A stretch of 64,000 nt of DNA from positions 1-64,000 of the forward strand of contig CM024187.1 in NCBI GenBank assembly GCA_013433145.1. The letters are read 5' to 3'. Position numbers and translations under genes: made by a program. This DNA is from Ascaris suum. Taxonomy: Eukaryota > Nematoda > Chromadorea > Rhabditida > Ascarididae. The notes under the pieces are model-generated. The model did no database searches. It had not been told where the DNA came from and saw only the letters and a program-made list of their open reading frames with translations. This document shows, in pieces, positions 13,662-26,194 of this stretch (positions are counted from its first letter, which is position 1; each line of letters starts with the position of its first letter).

Positions 13662-16021
13662 CCTTTAATTGCATAGCGTTTAATATCTGAGAAAGTCCAT
13701 CAAAGTATATGAGAGCTTTTTTCGAAAAGAAAGAAGCGTATCAAGGCAACCTTTGCTCCCAATTGCAGATCACTGCACGAATTTTTTATGCTGACTAAAT
13801 ATCGTTTATAGCAATATAGCGTACAAATAAGTCGTTGCCGGGCACTGCAAAACGGCAACGATTTTTTTTGTTTTTTTTTTTCATCTCTTGTCAATGTTGT
13901 GCTCATCACTTTGTAATTTGTTGGTGGGCAGTTCTTTTCTCATATCACGTCATGTTCAATAAAAAGTCTATCCGGATAAAAACAGTTCAGCGTCTTTAAT
14001 AAACCGATCTCGTTTTCATAGATTAAACGTTTTTATTTTTAACTAATTTGCATATATTATGAATTGTGTTCCAACAAATATTGCAATTCATCCGGCTCTC
14101 TACGATGAAAGGAAACAATATTCTTCATTGTAGCTTCAGTGATATTGAAAGCACGTAGGCTTTCTTAACAAGCATACTCAAATGTGTTTTTTTTTCAAAA
14201 TATGCTCGAAAGAAAATGTGAGTAAACGTAAAGGGCTGTGATAATTGACTCAATCTAAGAAATGATAGGGGTCAAAAATTATTAGCCCCCTCGTAGGTGG
14301 CTGATTTCAGAAAAAAAAAGCATATGTCTTCGCAATTACATTAGCCCTTAAACGATGGGACTTCGTCGGAAAAGAGTTCAATCCGTACACGACCGAAAGA
14401 TGTTGTAAATATCTTTTAAAATATTTTTTTGTTGTAACTCGGCTTCTATCCATAATCATTAATAGTTATTTTTTTCATCCATTTGTGTTTTCAAGACTTG
14501 GATTTTTTTTTTGGGTTTTCTTAATCATAAGGAGAGATAATCGCTCACACGTAGAGTGATGCATTTAATTAAATGGATATATTTACTGATCAAAGTTTCT
14601 CTGTTGTATTTCTTTCACAATTTGCCAAAATTTAATTTCCAACGGATTTAGCTCAAGATTTAAAGGCGAAATTTATCTATATCAATATTAATTAAATGAG
14701 TTTTAGAGTATTTTCGCTACGTCACCTTAAGGAAGCTATAGTTTTAATTGTTGTTTTTAATCTTTACGAGTGAAGTATTTTTTTTTTAAAAGCGTTAGAA
14801 TATTCTCTACGATCACATAAACTATTATGTATTTAACGCTTTTCCTGTTATCCAGGACTGGCTTTAACACCGAAGCTGAAATGATCGTTGTTTCGTGAGA
14901 GTGTTGAACCTTTAATAAGAGTTGGGAGAATCCAGTTGCTCCCACTCTCACCTCCTCGTGGTTCTTTTAACGAATTTTTTTAAAAATCTGTTCCAAACTT
15001 AACGCTTTCTATATGTGTGGATAGGCATAGAAGTATGTGAATGGCCGATTCACAAATTACTGGTATTATGGGAAATTAGTTGACTTATATAATTACGAGT
15101 TCCATTAACGACAAATGTAGAGCGATTATTTCTTTATAATAATAGTGTTGTGATAGTAATAGCAACGTAACAGTTAATAACAATATTAGTAATGTTGGTA
15201 ATAAATGAATAATAAACAATAGTTATTAGTAATGAATGATGATAAATAGTAACAAATAATAATGAAATTAATATCTGTAAGCAACAATAATGAGGAAATA
15301 ATGATGATGATAGTAATGACGAAGAGTAACAATGGGAAATTATAATAGTAAGTGATAAGAATGAACAGCAAGTAATCCCCAATAATAATAAATAGTCGTG
15401 GTATGTGACAGTAAACGATTGCAAATAATTAGCATATTGCACTCACATGCCGGAAATCAAGCAATTTCCTGTTATGCCTGTCACGTTGACACGGAAGTGT
15501 CTTACAGTTTGAGTGGTTGTATCTATATTTTCCGTGGTACTTCGAACACTATGACCATATCAGTTCTTCATTGTTTACCCTGTCTGTCATTTACCATATA
15601 CGCGACTTTGCACTATGATATTGGAGCACATGATAACATAGTCGATGTTTTTGACTACGAAGATTCGCGTTGACACTTAATGGGAGAGTTTTGGCATCAA
15701 AACATTTGAACGGTGGTTTTTTTATGTGGGTGAATGGGTGTCATCGATAAGACCCTGTGACTTCAAATACGACAGAAGTATAGGTTTTTTATGCCCGTTA
15801 GCAGGTGATCTACCAAGTTGGGTAAACTCCAGTTAAATGCTCGTTGTTCAGCTCTCACTCATCAATATTTGATCTGTCCTTAGGAACATCTAGAATGTTT
15901 TCGATTGAAATGTCTTAAATCAAAACCCACAGTCTTAGGACACTGTCAGCCGTATGCACACACATTTCGCTACACAAAAAATACAAAGAGCGAATACCGT
16001 GCTACTTTCCTTTGCCATTTC
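13662..16021. other. Region with no supported gene; contains a trinucleotide-like repeat
   Basis: Only short unassignable frames are present. The tract at 15,134-15,400 is a degenerate simple repeat and is listed separately. Confidence 0.5.
15134..15400. repeat. Degenerate TAA/TGA/TAG-type trinucleotide repeat
   Basis: About 270 bp are made almost entirely of short ATA/ATG/TAG/TAA words (aataataaacaatag, gatgatgatagtaatgac). It is an imperfect microsatellite in AT-rich DNA. On the minus strand it yields long S/L/I/Y/T-rich open frames, which are compositional and not genes. Confidence 0.75.
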
Positions 16022-16186
16022 CTAATTTACTTCGCTAGTGAACAATCGTTGCAACTCTTCATGTCCTCTCTTGATTTCTTCGCACCCAAGCACCTCTGCA
16101 TCAACGTTACAGATTCTGGCAATTCTTGTTTCCACTGCGAGCAGAAAAAGAAAAAACAACAAGACTATGCAAAATGAAAGGCTCAT
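16022..16186 (-). CDS. Possible secreted small protein or first exon with signal peptide
   Basis: On the minus strand an ATG at 16,186 opens a 54-codon frame ending in TAG at 16,022. The first 20 or so residues are strongly hydrophobic (MSLSFCIVLLFFLFLLAVET), typical of a signal peptide. A charged segment with two cysteines follows. A possible donor (GAA|gtaaat) at 16,032/16,031 would make this the first exon of a longer secreted protein. No family is recognised; an overlapping plus-strand frame of 164 codons competes for the same DNA. Confidence 0.3.
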   Translation of the reverse strand: MSLSFCIVLLFFLFLLAVETRIARICNVDAEVLGCEEIKRGHEELQRLFTSEVN

Positions 16187-17765
16187 TTCGAGCAAACTTC
16201 TGGGAGATTGTCCAGGCGGGGAAAAATCCAAGAAGAGCACAAATCTCATCCACTATAGCGAGACCCCCATCATCGCGCACGAGCCAGTCTTACCGTCGGT
16301 TATCAAATCGGCGGCCTTTTCGAACTCGCAAACTTCTTTAATCGCTCAATTTTACTATCGCTTCGTCTTGTCACAATGTTCCTCACTACATTCCATCAAA
16401 ACACTTCGTTACTACTTATTTCGCCTCCTTCATCGTCGTCTCAAAACAGTCCTTAGTCAACGTTCCTTATCGCTCTCATTTACTCTACATCTGTTCATTG
16501 CAAGCAGTTCGGGCACGAGGTATCTTCCTTGATCGACATTTTTTAATTTTGCTGTCTAATATGAATAGGTAAGCAAACCGGAGGCTTTGGCACGATATGC
16601 GTCTTTTGCGTTTCCGGTAAATCGATCAAGCAGTTTTACCAAGTTCTAGTAGGAATAATTCGTTTTGCTGTGAATCTGGTGGTTGTGCAAATCAGGAGTA
16701 GCAATTAGTTTCTATATAACAACGGTACGATTATCGTTCCCTTAGAAAAACCGACCACTCGTGCAAGCTGGCTTCTGAAATGTGCTTCTTTGCACCTTTA
16801 TAAGCTTCCACTAGTAAAGCGCATTATAGCCAGATCGCGTCACTGTGTAGATATATAGATTGGTCTTCATGCTGCGACTGTGCGAGTTCTTTTCGTGACA
16901 ACGCAGGTATGGCGACATGCTTTCGCTTCTTGGATAGATAGCAGCTGATCCCGCACAGATGGGAATAATTTCCCACGTTTGCGAAGAGGTTGAAATATGG
17001 CATGAAAATCCAGTCTTCTACCTGTTCAGCCGATTCACATAAAATTGCTAAAAGCAACGGCAATCAAAACGATTTCGTTCTTGTCTGGAAAAATTCGTTG
17101 GCGATTGAATCGATTTAAATTTTATTATTTTGACAAAATCGTTCACGTGACACGACATTCATGTTCTCTTGTCAATTTTTATTATACTAACGTTGATGTT
17201 ATTTGTATACTTATATAGATATATACAATTTCCAATTTGATCCTTCAATTTCAGATGGATTTATAAGGTTGTAAATACGTAAATGCGCTTGAAGTTTACA
17301 TTTATTTTACGTTGACTAGATCGCATATGCCGGAAGAAGTGAGAGTTTATGCCAGAAATTAATGAAACACAACATATTAATGCATATTATATTCCAACTG
17401 AACCGAATGTTATTATAGCAATGTTCGAGAAAATATTTGTCTTTCGAATCTTTCAGGCAATAAGAGTGATCCATTCACCTGTAATAAACTCGTGAAATGT
17501 CCGTTACTGCTGGATTTGGAAGGATGAACTTGAAATTAGAAATAAGATCAGCTTATGGTGTTGACTATATCCATCCAAGTTTCCTTGCCGTTGCTTCATT
17601 GGCTTGTGAACTGAAGCTGTCGGACACCAACGATACACATGCATCAACCTTGCAAATACAACATTGCTGGGGCGCATCAAAAAATCTTTTTCTTTGCAGG
17701 AAACTTAAGTGCGATTTGTTTTGTTAAAATATGAATGCTTTGTTGAGCGTGTTTTATTATTGAAT

Positions 17766-17801
17766 CACACCTACCGAAGTTAGATAACTTCGGTAGGTGT
17801 G
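17766..17801. repeat. Perfect 17-bp inverted repeat with 2-nt loop
   Basis: The left arm cacacctaccgaagtta is followed by GA and then its exact reverse complement. Part of the arm (gccgaagtta) recurs about 30 bp downstream in cagctgccgaagttac. It could be a small fold-back element, a transposon footprint or a hairpin; the function is unknown. Confidence 0.9.
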
Positions 17802-20800
17802 GTTATCGGAGTGCCAATCTGCCAATCACAGCTGCCGAAGTTACAAACACTCATAAGTAATACAAGTATACCGAATAAAAAACTTTCACTTGCAAAATCA
17901 AACCGTTCTTATGAATCCATGAACAAAGATTTATTTTTATGCATATGCGTAAATTCATTTTTTATAGGCGCATTATAGTGAGGTTGTGGTTCCGTCTACA
18001 TAGTTGTCTATCTACTTGCCTTTTCTAAATTCGTTGCACTTTTGTCACATTCCATACGAAATATTCGCACAAAAATACGTCTTAGATTTTACAAATCAAG
18101 TTCCCTTTTTACTGGATGAATGTTAGCACAAAAACGAATTTTTCTTGATCAAGTTTCTGCAATCAATTTATTATACATGAAAGCGCCCTTTTCAGGCGTT
18201 AAGTTCAAGCTGGAGATGGAATATCAGACGTTGAATTATTTCAGTATATTTGTGAAGCCGGCTGTTCCATTTAGCCGTAATATGAATACGCACAATCCCA
18301 TTTCCTACTTTATTTATATCCGATTGGTTCATAATGTGCAAATGTGACGTCATCTTTGAGCTCCCCTAACCGGCATAGAGATGATTAATCGCAACAAAAA
18401 CAGGTTTAGAATGTGGCGCTTCATGAACGTTTTCCTTTTTACTCTTTTACCCTTCCTCTAAGAATGCCTCTAATTCCATCAAAATAGGTATGATGTATAC
18501 TATGGAAATTTTAGGGGAGGGGAACTCTGGAAGGGAGTGTCAAAAGCGTGAAATATTAAGAAAGTCAGATAATATGCGATCTAATCGTGAACGAATTACA
18601 CAACATAAACGTACATATGAAAGGCAAATAGACCGTTTGCTAGCAGAAAATAAGTGGGAATGCATGCTAGAGAAACTGACCGGATGCGCGATTTAATGTT
18701 CTGCTAACATAAGCAACCGTTTTCATAAGTTATGAAAAAATAATAGATTTGATCAAAATTTATTAATCCGATCGCTCGCATGATTGCACTAAAAAGGAAA
18801 TGATTTTTGGTTGATTTGCTAAAAATATAAGCTTCTTTCCGCTTCAGATACCTATTTCGCTATTCAAATGTGACAGATGAATCAGTGAGAAAAACAATAG
18901 AAGAATTCAACCGAGGTATATGTTTTAGCCACCAAAGTTCGTATGCTCCCAAATCATGGCCAAAACTTTCCTCCGACTTCCGCCGTTCTCAAATGAAACT
19001 ACGAAGCAGACGAACATTCATGCATACACTTAGATAGATGTTGCCATAATGGGCCTTATAGTAGTAATTTTTAATGGCGATAAAAATTGAAATAAACAGG
19101 TGAGAATGGAAAGGAGGGAAGGACTAACTATGGAAAATACAGGATTCTGCTGAGAGCGAAATATGACGAGTTTTTGTAGTAGAACTTTGTGACGGTGGAA
19201 AGACTCAGACAGTTCCACTTACACACTGCAAAATAATTTGGACGAGGCAAGAAGAAAGAGCGAGAGAGCGCTGCTGAACAAGAGGCAAGTTTGAAAGAAA
19301 GAAGGTTGATGAGAGAGAAATGCGATGGCGGGTATATTTGTGTGCGTTGGCAGCCTCGCATCGTCGTTCAATGCGCATTCATGCATTTTTTTGACGTGGC
19401 GCATCATCCACTGTGCGTCAATAGGGGTGGGGCGGAGAGGTGAGGAGAGAAAGAGATAGGAAGTTTCAGACAGTTCAAGTAAGTCCTTTTTAAGAGAAAT
19501 TCCCTGGTTACTTCCGAAGGCATTTCAAAAAGAAAACTGAGGAATTAGGAGGAAATTCGATATGTGAGATTGTTGTGATGTAGACTGCGTTCAAGAAATT
19601 CCACTGTTGATGGCCGGCGAATCGAAACTACCAAGCGAAATAAGCATTGCACACATATACACATATGCACGAGCATCCGTTATCACGATGATGCGTTTTT
19701 GTGGAAGTGATGTTTTTGTGGAAGTTGGTAAAAAAAGGCATAGAAGGTGATGTTCGTGGAAGCTGTGTGATATAGAGAGTGCTCGCTTTCTGAGTTCATC
19801 TTAATCTTGCTGCAGTAGTTAGGTCTCCATTAGATCCCATATTTCCGCCACCATTTCGCGAAGCAAATTTCAAAGGCAACATGTCGTCTTGATTGCTAAA
19901 CCCGCCTCTTGCGGCATTTTTATGATCTGCTCGACTTTGTTTAAGGTGTTCTTGATGCAGTTGCGGAAAATTCGCATCAATGAAGCATCGGTGCTATTTC
20001 AGAAGAGTGAATCACGACAGTCAGTGCTTTGTGTATGTTACTGAATTGCCTGCTGTTACGCAGGCACTATCAGATGTTATTTTGCGTTATCATCCTACTA
20101 CACCTCTATTTATTATTTCGCATGTTGCCAACGGCTTCCTTCTGGTTTGTCCACCAATTACAACAATCTGTCATCATCAGACGTTCATGCTTTCTTTTAG
20201 TATCTCTTCGCTTCTGCGGCGGTAATTTCAATCAATCATTTGTGTGCGCATTTGCAAGGTTGCACTAACAAGGCATGTTACGATGACGTCGTTCAGTGCG
20301 TTTGCTTATTTGCATACACACATATATGTCCATCCAGTAGCTGCAGCCGGGGATCTGCGAAGTTGGAGTTGCAGAATCTGACGTCTTTTTGGCTATACCA
20401 ATAGGTTGGGCATCTGTGCCAACCCTCACGTTGAACTTGTCCGAGACAGAGACATTAAGAAGTAATTAAAGTCGCGTCCATTGTGCGTCTGGTTGGATCG
20501 TGAAAGTTGATCATCTAAAGATTTACGCGGCCATTCGGTCCGGTTAAAAATGTGCGCCTTGTATGACGCGTATTTCAATGTTTTTTGGCAATTCAGGTAT
20601 GATGAACGAGATTGCAAAGCCCGTATCGTGTCAGCAGTGGTGCTGCGCTTTATCACTTTGGTTTAATTTTCAAATTTTGTAATAACGCGCCATCTCATTG
20701 TTTGATATCGTCTAGTTACATTAGTGACTATGCTTAGACTGAGCTAAGCATCATAGGAGGCGTCTCCAAAGAATATTGGATTGCTTCGTAATGAAAAAAA

Positions 20801-21716
20801 GTTATGAAAGCGATATGAGCCAATTCTAGTAAAATCTAGAGCACCCTTTATGGAAACCTATGCGAAAATTTCTGCTGAGGTCTTGATTCTCTTGGTTCCT
20901 GATATTGCGGTGCCATCTTTTGGTGTTTCTGTGTGCTTATGCTTTCATTTCTAATAGTTTCAGTTCGAAAATCCGTAAAAGTTGGTAGATATGCATCGTG
21001 AGATCATCGCCTATGCAAAATTTGTCCATGAATTCTGGAAGGAGCTACAAGCAGCTTAAGCTCCAAATGATCTGCATGAGTTTTGCTACCGTTCAAATTG
21101 CGTTTAAGTTTGGTTGGGCTTCGTAAAGCGGGACTTTTGTAGACAGCTTGCTTGTTGAATTCGGTCGGATCAATAAAAATTTTATTGCGTTGCGGCGTAC
21201 ATTTTTTCATCTGTTGGCCTGTTGGCCATTCATGAAACTCGTTGATTTAATGAGCGTGATGGCGAAGCCTGCTCAAAATTTCTGTTAAAGTAGTTTTGGA
21301 AAACGTGCCTCCCTTCCCCTGTCCACGGGTATTGCATAGATCATACCGTTTTTGATTATCGTTTCATTTAGATAGAATTTTGATAGTAAGGGAAGTTTTA
21401 ATGGCGAACCGTTGAGGGTTTTCGCTGATCCCGAAAAATTTTCCAAATTCGAAAAATTTATTTGCAGTGGTGAAAAATGCCTCTTTCGTTAATCGGTGAC
21501 AACCGAATTAACCGTCATAGTTTTCATATATATCCAGATAATCAGCTAATTCGTCATTATTTTTAACCATTTCTGGCAACTAACAAAGAATGTGGCAATG
21601 CGGTAATAATGTTACGGTTTGAGAAGGCTTGTTTTCTCAATTTTTTTCAAAACAAGGGCTTGGAAATCTCAACCATGCATAATTGCCGGAACAGGGTCCT
21701 AACTTTTTACATAGGT

Positions 21717-21726
21717 GGGGGGGGGG
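21717..21726 (+). repeat. Poly(G) tract, 10 nt
   Basis: Ten consecutive G residues are followed by acggggggtaaggtgaggagg. It is the shortest of the five + strand G runs and also has G-rich flanks. Confidence 0.9.
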
Positions 21727-23100
21727 AGACGGGGGGTAAGGTGAGGAGGAGTCGAATTTCGATGGAAACTGAATTAAAGAGGGGAATTTCAGAGGCATAT
21801 TACCCCATACTCCTAGACCTGAGATTTTGAGCATAGTCTTTTTTATTGTTCGTTAAAAGGTCAGTTTTTCTAGATCATGACGTGAAATTCGGAAGCCGGA
21901 AGGGTTTGTTTGGACTGGGAGTAGTTCGGTAAAACTCGCAACTGTAAGACCATGTGATCAAAATCCGATCCTCAACGAAGCACCTATCCTGAAGTCTGTG
22001 GCTATATGTAGATTAGAAATTTTCTTGTAACTGTGAGGGGATTGTGATCCAGTTATTAATTCCTACCCACTAAGTGAAAATAAATTGCAGCAAAAGTAAG
22101 AAACTCCCATCATCTTAATGGCCATCAAAATCGCTTGAAAAATTGCAAAAATCGCATTTCAAGTGCCATAAAAGACGTGACTATGAAATATGGTGCATAT
22201 TTTCCACAATAAGGGACGATCTTATATCCTCAACTTTTTCACGATATATCTGGCCTCGCGGCCTCGACCTTTTAATCTCCAGCTTCTTCGTTATGAACTG
22301 CGGCAAAGACAGCATTTTTTGCATGTGGTTTTTGCCTTACCTAGTTGGATGTTTATCAAAAATGAGTTTTTTTTTCAAAAAAGCTTTTCCAGAGGAAACC
22401 ATTTCAATGAGCCGTTGCCAATACTTTCGGTTATTTCGGCGGTCGTTTGGCCTAATTAGCGTGGAATTGTCACGAATATCTTTTAGTCCGTAATATCTTA
22501 CGTGATTTAAATTGCACATTTAAATGCTGATTGTTCCACAACAATGCGTTAACTGCTGTAAAATGAATAGAAATAAATCTGGGAATTCATTTCTCTAGAA
22601 CGAACGAGTGTCTGTTATTTTGTGATCGAGAGTGGTGAACACACAACGATTATTAGCGAGCCTGAATCCCCACGTTTCAACATTCAATCGATTCGCTACA
22701 GTAGATCACGGTTGAAATGTATTCATGCACACAATGATGCCTTTGCAACATATTTTGTCATAGGAAAAAAACATAAGACATGGATTGTAGGTTTGAAAGT
22801 TTTAATGCCTTGGTTTGTCCGCTCCTTTGGTTTTACGTACCTTAAGGTCTTGGTGTAAACCTTTCTAAGTACCCCATATTTATGTGTTTAAGCAGTTAGT
22901 AGTGTTTGCTATAACGCCAAAAAATCACGTCAGTATCCTCGTGGATTTTTTCTTTACTGAACACTTGGTGATCTCTGAATAAACCATAAATGGTGCACCA
23001 ATTGTGTCTTTTTGTCACGCTAGTTTCAACAAGGTCTGCACTCTACTTCCTGTCGCATCTAGGTTCTCTTCTTTTGATGTCCTTCTACTTCAGTTGAGTC

Positions 23101-23277
23101 ATGATTGAACTGTCTGTTCGTCTGATTGTTGGTACCCTTGAAATCAGTTTCCATCTTGGCTGTCATTCTCCTATGCGAGTTGTGTTCGGTGATTTCGCAA
23201 GTTCGCCGTCAATCGGCAGTCCGCAGCAGCAAGAGAACATATTCCCTCGCAGGGCCAGTGCGCCATCTCCGCAAGGG
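23101..23277 (+). CDS. Candidate coding exon, unrecognised
   Basis: From an ATG at 23,101 the frame stays open for 59 codons up to a gt donor (CAAGG|gtaaac). A good acceptor (tacttcag) lies just upstream, as for an SL trans-spliced first exon. The C-terminal half is rich in S, P and Q and contains ENIFPRRASAPSPQ, which has an RRxSxP look (14-3-3 type). A second frame across the same DNA has a hydrophobic stretch but no ATG. The family is unknown. Confidence 0.3.
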
Positions 23278-25445
23278 TAAACAACGTTGGTCAGTGGCCG
23301 TTCCTAACTTTTTCTCATGTTATTATTGCATTCCACTGCTTCGATTAACCGACTGTAGCGATTAGAAAGGTGCACCAGAGGTGAATGTTCCATGTAGTTG
23401 TAAAGTTGTACTCTCTGTTTTTTTGCGCGTTTTTTGTAGGTTTTTGCAAAAAGCGCATAATGGGCGACAGTGCGGTGATGTAAGTATGTATTCCTGCTAA
23501 TGTGTCCTGATGTTCGGTCTATTTTTATCTTTGAGATTACCGGGCTCGATTCACGATATTATATCCTTCATTACAGGGACGCCTCTCAAAAATTACCTCT
23601 TTGCTCAGAGTGACTGATCGTTGCATCAAGTAGTGGTGATGAAAAACGCATGAAATTTGCAGATCGATTTTTGATTTTGTAAGAAATGGGATGAAGCGCA
23701 TTGCTAGGTATTGTTTCATTGTTCTCCGTGTATTATTGCATGCGGTAACCTCCGGGCATAAATCCTGTCATAACCTAGTGCTTCTTAAAATTACATGTTG
23801 TGTTGCAAGGTATTTGAAGTGCTTACTTCCCTATTATAATGATAATGAGATTTCGAGGCATTTTTGCTGTGTAATGCAAATTGTTGAATGTCTACTATAT
23901 GTAATCTCTTTAAGTGATCGTATATAGCGTTCTCCTAACTATTCAATTTGGTGTTTTTAATCTTTGACTCAAAAAAGCCCACACTTTCTCAGGCTTTTCC
24001 AAAAGACCGCAAGTTTCGTGGCTGGACGGTATGAAATATACAATATTTTCTGGTAAAAGTGCTGAAGCAGCTCTTTGCCACCTCGTAATGAGGAGATGTG
24101 AGATTTTCAACCATATTCCTTTGGCCAAGAAAGCATCAGTTCAGTCCTATCTGTCCAGCTAAACTTTTCAGTGAATATGCTAGAAATTCTATTCTAGGTA
24201 CGTGAAAAAAAAATTTTTTTGCATTCATCTTTCGGCCTAAAGCAACTAGGCTTTAGTAGAAGTTACCTGGCAAATTAGCTAAAAAAAACCGTTATCTCTT
24301 GCTTCCTTTTACGTTGACCGTGCCATCGAGAGTTGTTCACAACGTCTGATATTCGTGAATGCAAAAACGTCTGTGAAATAGGTGATACTTTTTCCATCAA
24401 TTACGAAAAAATGAAGGAAAGCATAAATATTTAGAAATTGAGCGCTCACATTCGCTTGAATAAAATGACTAAGGAAAATAAAAGCCGTATGGGTTTTCTT
24501 GCATATGACAGTCACGTTTCTGTTATGGAAGTTGCGCTTCGAATTTGCTACAAACAAACTACAGTTCATATGTATGCAGAGACACTTGACTCTTCTAAAT
24601 CCCATTCTGTGGAGATCGGTTTCCTTGGACCATTTAGATTGTCGCCTATATCATTTGAATACGGCGTAGGTAGAAACTTTGGACCTCCTTCAACTCAGAG
24701 GTGATCCTTCAAATGTGAACGCAAAAGATTTAAGGCAATATTCTGTTTTTGGCAGTATCGGCACGATCGAATGTCGAAATAAATGACAGTATCTTTGACT
24801 GATTGGCTTTACCGTACCAATAACAAGATAGTAGAAAATCAGCCATCAATCAATAGAGACAGCGGAAACATGGGCGTCTCATTAGGGAACCACAGTCATC
24901 GATTTCAAGTTAGGCAGCATCGGAATTTCGCCTCGAGACATTCCAACTTCCAGGATATTTCTGAAGATCCTCTGGAAGCCCCCGATCTCGAGCCGAACGA
25001 CCATCGAAAACTTCTTGAAAATTCTCGAATCTGGTTGAACCATCACATCACATTTGAAAATTTCTGGGCTCCCACCTCTTTATTATTTGCAGACATTATC
25101 TTGTTTAGTTCCCCTACAAGGGTCCACACCTTCCCTGTGAATGGCTGACTGAAAAAAAAAACCTGGGTACTCATCTCGTATCATTTCGCATCCGGATGGG
25201 AACGAGCTTACGGATCGCCGTTAAAAGACAACAAGCGAATTTGCAGTATTGCAGCATGTGAATGCAGCGTAGGAAAGAATAGAGGATAACAAGGTACTAG
25301 ACGAGCAATGCGATAACCATTCGGTTCTGAATTCCTGACATTTCCAAGCGTTTTAAACGCGAAGGCTCGAAATACTTCAAATTGTAGCTTGAAATCTTGC
25401 CTGAAAAAATTGTAGCCTGAAACCTGAAATCAAAAAAAAACTTAC
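23278..25445. other. Mostly non-coding; one long unassigned frame
   Basis: No recognised gene. An ATG-initiated frame at 24,783-25,148 (+) of 121 codons is long for this AT-rich DNA and has a charged, protein-like middle (DISEDPLEAPDLEPNDHRKL). It lacks clear splice sites and any family signature, so it is described here and not called. Confidence 0.4.
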
Positions 25446-25590
25446 AGATCGTATTGTTCCGGGCACCAGTTCAGCTGCGAAGTGAGCAGGCAATGCTGCT
25501 GTGTCGGCAGGAGAAAAATCCGGCTGCCTTTTCGCCACTTTCTTCCGAGGTAGCCTTTCCACTGGCCCAGTTGCTCCAGCTCTTGGGCGT
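25446..25590 (-). CDS. Candidate internal exon, unrecognised, minus strand
   Basis: On the minus strand a 145-nt segment runs from an acceptor (ataactgcag) to a textbook donor (gatct|gtaagttttt). Two frames are open. One reads a basic then alanine/proline-rich stretch (PVERLPRKKVAKRQPDFS, then ADTAALPAHFAAELVPG); the other is Q/W/L-rich. The donor quality and higher GC content argue for a real exon. The product is unknown. Confidence 0.4.
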
Positions 25591-25902
25591 CTGCAGTTAT
25601 GCGTGAATATAGCCCATATGTTTGCACATATAACTACATCATCTTAATATTATTACAAGCTTCTTACACCCTCATGTAAAGATTGTTTCGGAGCGATTTT
25701 GCAACTTTTGCAAAATGAACGCGATGACGACGACCTCCTAGAGAAGATAAGAACACGATTGTATCTCATTAGCGGCTTTCTTATTTCTAGCTCATTCTTT
25801 TTGCCTTTTTGCCCTTTTTTTACTGTGAGAAATATTTTAAGCGACGCTGTACCATGTATGTTAATCTATTCTAGAATTTTTTGCTGCAAACTGCACGTTT
25901 AG

Positions 25903-26194
25903 GTTGCCGATAAAGCTAATCAGATTTCTGGGGACCGTCCGCTTTGCGTCGCCTTATTTTCATCGGTCGAGGCAACAACATAGACGAGATGATCTTGAAT
26001 CGTGGATGTATATGGTGCTTAAGTTCACTAACTGCTCAGCGCTACCCATGTGCCGTACTGTCTACAGGAAAGTCATTTGCACGAAAAAGAGCTGTTCTCA
26101 GGCACAACTTTGTGTTCAATTTATGTTCAGTTTCAATTCAGATTCTCTGAATCCGCTGTTGACGTTGGTTTCTGGCAAGCGGTCGCGGCTATAA
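25903..26194 (+). CDS. Casein kinase 1 / tau-tubulin kinase family exon (fragment)
   Basis: Downstream of a possible acceptor (acgtttag) the frame encodes RFLGTVRFASPYFHRS, then RRDDLESWMYMVLKF. In CK1/TTBK kinases this is the activation-segment motif GT(A/V)R(Y/F)AS...H...(S/R)RRDDLES, which precedes the conserved LPW. Here that position reads LPM, so the tryptophan is lost. Only this catalytic-core piece was found: no ATP-binding lobe or HRD-type catalytic loop lies nearby in frame. The frame runs to TAA at 26,194, but the true exon probably ends earlier. CK1-like kinases are greatly expanded in nematodes. This is either one exon of a gene with large introns or a decayed fragment. Confidence 0.7.

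Larger units (their letters stand above)
16187..23100. other. Region with no supported gene
   Basis: Scattered short frames occur on both strands without splice-supported exons or recognisable motifs. It contains the perfect hairpin at 17,766-17,801 and a short G run at 21,717. Minus-strand frames near 20.5 kb and 21.1 kb look mildly protein-like (polar, basic), but I could not assign them. Confidence 0.45.

Noticed and set aside
15134..15442. 102-codon minus-strand frame rich in S, L, I, T
   Set aside because: Produced by the degenerate trinucleotide repeat; composition only.
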